This document shows positions 52,028 through 58,275 of a stretch of 58,275 bases of DNA, one piece after another. Made by a program: the position numbers and the translations under genes. Source of the stretch: Algoriphagus boritolerans DSM 17298 = JCM 18970 (lineage in GTDB: Bacteria > Bacteroidota > Bacteroidia > Cytophagales > Cyclobacteriaceae); the NCBI RefSeq assembly GCF_900108085.1, contig NZ_FNVR01000026.1, forward strand, positions 1 through 58,275, given 5' to 3'. The stretch's first letter is position 1. Every line of letters starts with the position of its first letter. The notes under the pieces are model-generated. The model was not told where the DNA came from, searched no databases, and saw nothing but the letters and a program-made list of their open reading frames with translations.

Positions 52028-53910
52028 TAAGACCTATTCGTTCCAACTTTCATTTTAACCTTTTTATGAACCTATGCAAATTTCTTACATATGCAGGTTT
52101 GGTCTGTTTTATTGTCGCTTGCAATGAAATAGAACTAGAACCATCTATTGCCATCAAGCCTCAGCCCCTAGATTCCCAGGAAATAAAAATTATAGTGGAT
52201 TCATCTTTGGATTTCAGTAATTACAAGGCGCATACCATACTGGATTCTATGAGTATGGATAATCCGAATGAGAAATTATATGGTCCTAAAGGGAACCAGT
52301 CAATTTTATTTTTTACAGACAACGAATCAGGAGAGATCACGGCTTTGGTGCAGCTTGATAGTGCAAGTTCCGAAGTAAATATCACTGAAGAGACGGTGAC
52401 AATTGGAGTAGTCGGACTCGCTCCAATGTTTCCCTCTTTGACCCCACAACAAAAGTGGGACTTAATTCAGGGAATTCAAAATGAGCAGGTGTACAGCCTT
52501 TTAAAAGGAACAGTAGGAGAAATTCTCAAAAACAAAGAACCTATATTTTCGGGCAAACCCGAATTCATCAGTCAATTGCTCAATGTTAATTCCTATATTC
52601 TGAAGACCTATTTTCCTGAATTTAATCAGAATGGAGGAAGGATCAACGTGGGAAAAGAAGACTTTCCGAGTTTTGTAAAGAAGGACAATGGATTGACCGT
52701 TTTCAATCAGGTGAGTAGCCATATTTTTTTAGAATTTATTCCAAATTCAGGAGGAAATCCGGTTAGTCATATTTTGGAGCCAAGGCCAATCAATCCAAGT
52801 TTTCAGAGTGAAATACCAAAAATTGAACGTGCGACTTTAGCTTTAAAAGATGATTGTTACTCAGTAAAGATAAATCAATCAAATGGCGAAGTGGTTTCAA
52901 AAAATGTTGTTCGGATGGGGACAATTTTGACTTCTGCATTCCTGGATGCGGTAATTGGTATTGGTATCAAAGGCTGTGCGCCGGAGTTGACCGCGAAAAT
53001 CGCCACGAAATTGGGTATTACACTTGCGGAAGCAACTAATGTTTCCCCAACGGAGCTTTTGGGGGAAGCAACAAAATCGGTAGCAGAAGTCGTTTTTCAA
53101 GCGTTATTATCAGGCGATTGTGCCATTATAACGAACAAGCTTGGAATAGTTAAGTTTGTGGCTTCTAAAGCGAATCTGTATGGTAACCTCTACAAAGCTG
53201 CCGAATTTATTTATAATGCAAGCCCCGCAGGACCTTTTGCGATATCACTAATACCTTCCTTGAGAATTGAACTGGCTGAAAAGTTACAGCTATATGAAGG
53301 AAACCTAATTGAGGCATGCCTAAAAGTGGTCAATGATGGATCCATAAATCAGGAATATTCGGCAGGAACGGAACTGTTGGTGAAGATAAATCTGGATACG
53401 CTATCCCAATATGGAGACTGGAAGAAATCTGGATTTAAAGTTACCTGGAGCGTCCCACCTCTAAATGGAACACTCAGCCTCGGAAGTACGGTGACTGATG
53501 CAGAAGGAAGAGCAAGCGTGGTCTGGAAGCTGCCAAACGAACCCAACGCTGTGGGAACGCTTTCCGCAGAAATCAAAGATAAAGAAGGAGATCATATTGC
53601 AGGAAGCCCTTTGACTTTTCAGACGAAAATTACTGCATTTGATTCCTTAAATTATTATAACTCTGAAATGCCAGGAGAATGGGAAGATAATGGATCGACA
53701 AAATTATTTTTTAGGGAAGACTTTACAGGTACCTATAGTAGTGATAACTCCCTGTGGCGCATTGAGAAAAATCTAACTTACAAAAACACAAGTGGAAGTG
53801 ACTATATGTTATTAGTTCGTCATTTAGGCACTAGGCGTACCTATTTATATGCTATAAAACCAAACAACAAACTTCTGTTTTTGAATGCCTTTCTTGATTA
53901 CGATTTTTAA
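52024..53910 (+). CDS. Lipoprotein with an Ig-like (Big-type) domain
   Basis: 628 residues. Lipobox FIVAC (C33; C19 if translation began at the internal ATG at 52066). Residues 100-190 match the equivalent part of the FISUMP protein downstream (VTIGVVGLAPMFPSLTPQQK, LLNVNSYILKTY). A hydrophobic/Gly-rich middle (TILTSAFLDAVIGIGIKG) is followed by an Ig-like domain (about 455-545; FKVTWSVPPLNGTLSLGSTV, GRASVVWKLPNEPN). The ATGA overlap with the barrel gene favours the 52024 start. Probably a surface lipoprotein working with the barrel. Confidence 0.75.
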   Translation: MIRPIRSNFHFNLFMNLCKFLTYAGLVCFIVACNEIELEPSIAIKPQPLDSQEIKIIVDSSLDFSNYKAHTILDSMSMDNPNEKLYGPKGNQSILFFTDNESGEITALVQLDSASSEVNITEETVTIGVVGLAPMFPSLTPQQKWDLIQGIQNEQVYSLLKGTVGEILKNKEPIFSGKPEFISQLLNVNSYILKTYFPEFNQNGGRINVGKEDFPSFVKKDNGLTVFNQVSSHIFLEFIPNSGGNPVSHILEPRPINPSFQSEIPKIERATLALKDDCYSVKINQSNGEVVSKNVVRMGTILTSAFLDAVIGIGIKGCAPELTAKIATKLGITLAEATNVSPTELLGEATKSVAEVVFQALLSGDCAIITNKLGIVKFVASKANLYGNLYKAAEFIYNASPAGPFAISLIPSLRIELAEKLQLYEGNLIEACLKVVNDGSINQEYSAGTELLVKINLDTLSQYGDWKKSGFKVTWSVPPLNGTLSLGSTVTDAEGRASVVWKLPNEPNAVGTLSAEIKDKEGDHIAGSPLTFQTKITAFDSLNYYNSEMPGEWEDNGSTKLFFREDFTGTYSSDNSLWRIEKNLTYKNTSGSDYMLLVRHLGTRRTYLYAIKPNNKLLFLNAFLDYDF

Positions 53911-53933
53911 AACCTTGAATCGATAAAGTAGAA

Positions 53934-55856
53934 GTGTTTAAATTTTCAATTAACAATAATATTAAGTTTTATAGAAAGAAAGTGAACCGTGACTTACAAA
54001 ACATTAAAAATAGAATAGGTGGACTAGTCTTATTCTTTATTTTATTTATTCTGTCAGCCTGCCAAACTATTGATTTGGGGTATGATTGGATTAATTCCAC
54101 TCAGGAAGTAAAAGGAAAAATTATTCTCCCGCAAGGAAGCAAACTGGATGTGAATTCTTTTACTGTATTTTCTAATATTGAAAACAGCCCTGTGCAAGGG
54201 GAGGAGTATGGATTGTCCAAGGATGGAAAATTTACAGGATTATATGTTTCCAATCCCAATGATGAGGTTGTGTTGATGGGATTTCAATATCCGGGAAATC
54301 CAACTAATGAGATTAATTCTACCACAACAGCCTTAGGATTAGTCTTAATGGCCCCGATCTTTTTTGATTTGACAGAGGAAGGGATGTTAAAACTCATCGA
54401 TTCTATTCTGAAAGACAGCAATTTTCCTTCGCTGAAGGCAGAGATTGAAAAAAACATCGTACAGGGCAGATCTCTTTTTGATGTCGAAAATGTGGCACTG
54501 ATCGCAACGCTTAATTCTATTTTGAAATCTGCGGGCTTGAGAGTAGCACAAAATGAAAAAGAGCTACCTGTAAATCTTTTTATGGCTGGGAAGAACTTTA
54601 CTTTTAATAACAGCGGAAATTCATTTTCTACCGTGATTGGAATTTACAAAGGTAATGATAGAGTAAAAAAAATTACCGTTGATGGGGTTCAGATCTTTGC
54701 TGGTTCTATTACTGAATTATTGACTGCTTCAGGAGGAACTTTCGAGACTCCAGTTGATCATCCCTACAGTATCCCCGGGGATGGAGAATACACTTTCAAA
54801 TTCCGGACAGGAAAACCCGGCGCAGGTGATGGCAGCATTGAGCATGATGAAGCATTTTATGAGAGTTTAAAACAATATTCAATTAATCTTTTAACTGGGC
54901 TTCTTCCACAATTGGACCGAGATGGAACTGCGGGATGTCTAATTTCGGTTTCATCGAATGTTTATGGCACGATTTCAACACTAACATCTCTGAGAACCAA
55001 TCCAAGTCTAAGTGAAGTACTGTTAACTGTATCCGAGATAACCTTAAATAATATCGGTGGTCTCCTTGAAGATTGTGTAACAATTGAACCGAATAAAAAT
55101 TTCTTCGGATCTTTTTTAAAACAGCTTAAGCTATTCAGTTTCGCCTCAGGAGCAATGAATACTGGAGCATTCGGATACCAGTGGCTTTCATCCGAAGCAG
55201 TAGTAGATATTTGCTATACCGCCAAAGGCAATGAGGTCACCGAAGGTTGTGGACCTGAATACGGCACCTTTACCGACCCCCGAGATGGCAACGTCTATAA
55301 AACTGTAAAAATCGGCACGCAAACTTGGTTTGCAGAAAACCTGCGCTACGCTGGTAATATCTTTCAGGCAGCCTCTACACAAGACTGGGCTGCAATCTGG
55401 AACAACGGGAACCCAACGGGTAGGCCAGCTTGGTCTCATTACAACAATGATTCCAATAATGATGCGGTCTATGGGAAACTTTACAACTCGTATGCGGTAA
55501 ATACAGGTACACTCTGTCCACAAGGTTGGCATATTCCTACGAATGCGGAGTGGACTATATTAACGAATTATTTAGGAGGAGAGGTTTTAGCCGGAGGCAA
55601 GATGAAATCGGTTACGAGTTGGGATACCCCAAACATAGCAGCAACCAATGAGTCAGGTTTCACAGGTCTTCCAGGAGGCCACCGGTCCGATACTGGAGGA
55701 TTCAACAGCATTGGCTCTGGTGGGTACTGGTGGAGTTCTTCTCCGAATGATGGTAGTGATTGGGGTCGATACCTGAGCAGGTCAAGTGGCAGTCTCACCA
55801 GAGGCGTCGGCTTCGGCAGGACTTATGGGAATTCCTGCCGCTGCCTCAGGGATTAG
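53934..55856 (+). CDS. FISUMP-domain lipoprotein, second copy
   Basis: 640 residues from GTG 53934; the GTG at 53982 gives a more usual signal and is equally possible. Lipobox ILSAC (C43). Residues 115-195 are related to the preceding lipoprotein (LGLVLMAPIFFDLTEEGMLK, LIATLNSILKS). The C-terminal 200 residues (from about 441) are a FISUMP domain: GTFTDPRDGNVYKTVKIGTQ, CPQGWHIPTNAEW, ESGFTGLPGGHRSD, ending SCRCLRD. That domain is close in sequence to the one at 42300-42897, while the N-terminal regions differ. Starts 23 bp after the previous gene. Confidence 0.83.
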   Translation: MFKFSINNNIKFYRKKVNRDLQNIKNRIGGLVLFFILFILSACQTIDLGYDWINSTQEVKGKIILPQGSKLDVNSFTVFSNIENSPVQGEEYGLSKDGKFTGLYVSNPNDEVVLMGFQYPGNPTNEINSTTTALGLVLMAPIFFDLTEEGMLKLIDSILKDSNFPSLKAEIEKNIVQGRSLFDVENVALIATLNSILKSAGLRVAQNEKELPVNLFMAGKNFTFNNSGNSFSTVIGIYKGNDRVKKITVDGVQIFAGSITELLTASGGTFETPVDHPYSIPGDGEYTFKFRTGKPGAGDGSIEHDEAFYESLKQYSINLLTGLLPQLDRDGTAGCLISVSSNVYGTISTLTSLRTNPSLSEVLLTVSEITLNNIGGLLEDCVTIEPNKNFFGSFLKQLKLFSFASGAMNTGAFGYQWLSSEAVVDICYTAKGNEVTEGCGPEYGTFTDPRDGNVYKTVKIGTQTWFAENLRYAGNIFQAASTQDWAAIWNNGNPTGRPAWSHYNNDSNNDAVYGKLYNSYAVNTGTLCPQGWHIPTNAEWTILTNYLGGEVLAGGKMKSVTSWDTPNIAATNESGFTGLPGGHRSDTGGFNSIGSGGYWWSSSPNDGSDWGRYLSRSSGSLTRGVGFGRTYGNSCRCLRD

Positions 55857-55907
55857 CCCTGAGCCAGGTCAAAGGGTTAGTTAATTTGATCATTTGATCA
55901 TATAACT

Positions 55908-55922
55908 ACCCGCTAAGCGGGT
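55908..55922 (+). terminator. Hairpin after the FISUMP gene
   Basis: ACCCGCTAAGCGGGT, a 7-bp perfect dyad, followed by CGATTTTATAAAATTTT. Possible terminator of the exported-protein operon; the T-run is interrupted. The gap 55857-56115 shows nothing else. Confidence 0.5.
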
Positions 55923-56115
55923 CGATTTTATAAAATTTTACAGTATTTGTTTTTTTGTAAAAAAAAGGATAAATGTTAAATGTTGATATTTTGATAACCG
56001 AGCATTACTATATTAAACAAGGCGGTATTTTATTAAATAATGAACGCTTCTTTTGGGTATTTAAGAAAGTAATTATAAAAAATTAAAGTCGTATTTGTAA
56101 TACTAGTTAATTGCT

Positions 56116-57255
56116 ATGAGAATTACTGTTCATCAAATCCAAGCACCAGCCATCTTATTAGATTGGGTTATTAAAGTAAAGAATGAATCACTGAAAAAGT
56201 TTGTTTTTTTGATTTTATTATGCTTTATAATTGTATTCAATTTGAAGGCACAATGTACTGAAGCCAAGAATAGTGAAATGGCTCATTATAAAAGGTTAAC
56301 ACTAGAAAAGGATGCTCAGGGATGTTCACAATGCGCCTATTTAGCCATGTTATTTTGCTCAGCTACTTATTCTGTGACCCCTACTGACAAAACGAAAGTC
56401 GGTAGTTTAATTACAGCTACTAAGGCTAATATTCGAAACATGGGAGATCCAATCTGTTGTCCAGAATTGGTATCAAGGCAGCCACAATGGGGAACAATGG
56501 CTAATAACACCTCAAGTCAAGTAGCAAGTGCATCCTCGCTTTTGGGAGGCTCTTATTCCCAAGGAGATGAACTCGTTGTGGCCGTAGAGGGGCTAGTAGC
56601 TCTTGGTGGCTTAATTGGAAATGATATTAGAGAGGCAAGAATCAAAAAAGAACAAGAGCAACAAGTGCAAGCTGAAAGGCAGGCAAAGGCTAGAGAAATT
56701 CAAGCTAAAGCAGATGCAAGAAAAAATGAGGTGGTGCGATCAATGATGAAGGACAATCTTAATTTGGCAAATCAAGGAAATCCTAAGGCTGTACTTAAAA
56801 TTATAGAAGGCTATGATGAACTCAAAGATGAATCCGGCAAACTGAAGTTTTTATTTAACCTAGTGAATGAATTTGAAAATGATCTTGCGAGAAATATATT
56901 AATGGAGCATTATAATAGCATCTTATCAAACTTTGAATTTTGGAACAAATACCATAAGAAAAAGGCTGTCAAAAAGGCAATTTGGAGCGCATCTTTATTT
57001 TTGCTAGGTACAGTGGGTGCTGCTGCTGTTTTAAATTCTACTGTAAATACAGAACTTGAAGAAGAAGGTGATGTGGCAACTTCTATTCTTGTGTATGGAG
57101 GACTTGGTGGTGGGCTTGCTGTCGGACTTTCTAGCCTTGCGCATTTAGGGAAATCAGGCTATAAGAGAAATCCACATTACTTAAGTGCGAAGACTAATAT
57201 TTATAATTTGAAATTGAATAAGAATTCGGGTATTAAAATTAAACCTGAATGGTAA
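56116..57255 (+). CDS. Hypothetical exported protein with coiled coil and two membrane-like segments
   Basis: 379 residues. A hydrophobic signal-like segment lies unusually far in (about 29-46, FVFLILLCFIIVFNLKAQC), so the true start may be downstream. The mature N-terminus has several cysteines (GCSQCAYLAMLFCSATYS, MGDPICCPEL) that could form disulfides. Residues 175-205 form a charged coiled coil (KKEQEQQVQAERQAKAREIQ), and near the C-terminus are two hydrophobic segments (AIWSASLFLLGTVGAAAVLN, TSILVYGGLGGGLAVGLSSL). No family recognised. Confidence 0.6.
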   Translation: MRITVHQIQAPAILLDWVIKVKNESLKKFVFLILLCFIIVFNLKAQCTEAKNSEMAHYKRLTLEKDAQGCSQCAYLAMLFCSATYSVTPTDKTKVGSLITATKANIRNMGDPICCPELVSRQPQWGTMANNTSSQVASASSLLGGSYSQGDELVVAVEGLVALGGLIGNDIREARIKKEQEQQVQAERQAKAREIQAKADARKNEVVRSMMKDNLNLANQGNPKAVLKIIEGYDELKDESGKLKFLFNLVNEFENDLARNILMEHYNSILSNFEFWNKYHKKKAVKKAIWSASLFLLGTVGAAAVLNSTVNTELEEEGDVATSILVYGGLGGGLAVGLSSLAHLGKSGYKRNPHYLSAKTNIYNLKLNKNSGIKIKPEW

Positions 57256-57404
57256 AAGGAATGTGGTTATTTGACTTACTAATTGCGCAAAATTAAATAG
57301 TTTATTTATACAAAGCTCTAACTGGCTGATAATATTAAATGAAAATTTAAGGGTTGCATTCCACATAGTGGATTTAAAATAAAAAGTCTTTAAGTTTACC
57401 AATT

Positions 57405-57809
57405 ATGCTGAATATTTCCAAAAAAAATCTATTTCCATTAATCTTTCTGTTAGGTCTGGAAACAATTTCGTTTCCGTCAATTGGGCAGACTTATTATGCT
57501 TTTGCATATTATACAGAAGATCAAAATATGGCCTGTGGAAACGCTAAAATAGCACTTAGTAAAGAAGTTGAGTTAAAATCACCTTCTCCAAGTGAGTTCC
57601 AAAGACAATTACAAAAGGATTTGTATAAACAATATCCTCAAGATAACATAAGCAACAGGTTTGCTGTACTCGTTCATCCAAGGCAATCACTGATCGTCTA
57701 TTCTTTTCAGATCCAGCCTGATAGGAGTTGGGGCAATTGCATAAGTAATGGACTTGGGCATATAGTAGCAAATACTATGAAGGAGGCTGAAGATATTTAT
57801 AGAGATTGA
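57405..57809 (+). CDS. Hypothetical exported protein
   Basis: 134 residues. Signal peptide (LFPLIFLLGLETISFPSIGQ), then a compact domain YYAFAYYTEDQNMACGNAKI ... FQRQLQKDLYKQYPQDNISN ... SWGNCISNGLGHIVANTMKE with two cysteines that may pair. Seen as the last gene of the exported-protein stretch before the IS66 element; function unknown. Confidence 0.6.
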   Translation: MLNISKKNLFPLIFLLGLETISFPSIGQTYYAFAYYTEDQNMACGNAKIALSKEVELKSPSPSEFQRQLQKDLYKQYPQDNISNRFAVLVHPRQSLIVYSFQIQPDRSWGNCISNGLGHIVANTMKEAEDIYRD

Positions 57810-57821
57810 TTATTTCACTCA

Positions 57822-57856
57822 AACTGACCCATGTGTTTCGCTCTAAACTGACCCAC
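57822..57856 (+). repeat. Short direct repeat AAACTGACCCA
   Basis: AAACTGACCCA occurs at 57822-57832 and 57846-57856, 24 bp apart. Repeats of this kind are known from the ends of IS21-type elements, so this could be a leftover terminus, but no istA/istB gene is present. Confidence 0.35.
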
Positions 57857-57953
57857 CCCTTTACCGGTGGATCTGTTGGCTAATTTAGGGATGAATTTTT
57901 ATTATTGGTGTCTGTGTGATTTACCTTTTAGTTCTATTTTTTGAGAGTTGGTC

Positions 57954-57974
57954 GTATCCCTCCGACGAACTGCA
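57954..57974. repeat. Left terminal inverted repeat of IS66 (approximate)
   Basis: GTATCCCTCCGACGAACTGC matches, inverted, the sequence at 733-753 after the left tnpC fragment. It lies 37 bp before the tnpA start, where the left end of an IS66 element is expected. Confidence 0.55.
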
Positions 57975-58011
57975 TCTTGATGCGCTTTGAATTCTGAGCT
58001 AAAGTTGCGGG

Positions 58012-58275
58012 ATGAAAAAGACGAGTATCGAAACCTACTATGAGCTGTTTTACAGGTGGCAGCGATCCGGATTGAGTAAAGCAGCTTTTGCAGATCGAGA
58101 AGGGATTTCAAAAGTGAGTTTTTATGCTTGGTGCAAAAAGTTTGAAACCAAGCCCGATTCCCAGGATGCTTCCACCGGTTTTACCAGAATCGAACTGGCT
58201 GAGTCCGCTTCTCAGTCAGCGGTGGCCAAGATCAGCTATCCAAGCGGAATCAGTGTGGAGCTGTTTGGGTCTTTT
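58012..58275 (+). CDS. tnpA: IS66 family accessory protein TnpA, 5' part only
   Basis: The frame from ATG 58012 runs off the window end: MKKTSIETYYELFYRWQRSG, then LSKAAFADREGISKVSFYAW (helix-turn-helix of the IS66 orf1 family) and CKKF. TnpA is the small DNA-binding accessory protein of IS66. The element reads in the same direction as the tnpC remnant at the window start, but tnpB and tnpC are outside the window. Confidence 0.88.
   Translation, partial: MKKTSIETYYELFYRWQRSGLSKAAFADREGISKVSFYAWCKKFETKPDSQDASTGFTRIELAESASQSAVAKISYPSGISVELFGSF

Noticed and set aside
1..58275. CRISPR arrays and cas genes
   Set aside because: No regularly spaced 25-40 bp repeats; the only tandem repeat is the pair of 93-bp leader elements at 45554.

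Overview
The window looks like chromosome of a Bacteroidota bacterium, most likely of the Cyclobacteriaceae (Algoriphagus-like). This is inferred from several things: TAnnTTTG-type -7 promoter boxes, few Shine-Dalgarno sites, a type IX secretion C-terminal sorting domain, FISUMP lipoproteins, DUF5723/PorT-like barrels, DUF4099/DUF3945 mobile-element proteins and a 7TM-DISM histidine kinase. No rRNA, tRNA or CRISPR array was found.

Layout. (1) 1-753: the 3' end of an IS66-family element. (2) 802-10839: ordinary chromosomal genes: threonine aldolase, a GDPD lipoprotein and a DUF2721 protein in one minus-strand cluster; an ECF sigma/anti-sigma pair; lpdA; fabG; a RAYT transposase flanked by its REP hairpins; a heme-binding-like protein; a Gfo/Idh/MocA oxidoreductase; a Gre-like protein. 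(3) 11045-37100: an accessory island built of remnants and working modules. It has a truncated Toprim protein, an ADP-ribosylglycohydrolase fusion, an Mrr-like nuclease and a GIY-YIG nuclease in a row, RadC and ParA remnants, an intact ParA/RHH pair, DUF4099-type conjugative-element genes, a secreted M43 protease, an AbiE locus with its operator and a frameshifted toxin, a Hsp100-type AAA+ fused to an M41 (FtsH) peptidase divergent from a WYL regulator, and a decayed ArdC gene. (4) 37342-40641: a NarL-type two-component pair with a 19-bp palindromic box in its promoter region and an identical inverted box 378 bp away. (5) 40921-57809: twelve kilobases and more of same-strand genes for exported proteins: two FISUMP lipoproteins, other lipoproteins, barrels and a 949-residue TPR protein, partly joined by ATGA overlaps. 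(6) 57954-58275: the left end of a second IS66 copy in the same orientation.

How the parts may work together. The island reads as a mobile-element graveyard that has collected defence-like modules. Two families of non-coding repeats punctuate it. One is a ~400-bp element (full copies at 25846 and 35502, a degraded copy at 29073) that each time lies upstream of a plus-strand accessory gene. The other is a ~95-bp leader element (19807, 32845 and a tandem pair at 45554/45646) whose 3' end supplies the start codon of the following gene; in three copies it has a hairpin with compensatory base changes. The leader element links the island (DUF4099 gene, WYL regulator) to the exported-protein operon at 45.7 kb. 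The strongest candidates for an undescribed system are the soluble Hsp100-M41 protease with its WYL regulator, the covarying leader element, and the TPR/barrel/FISUMP lipoprotein operon.
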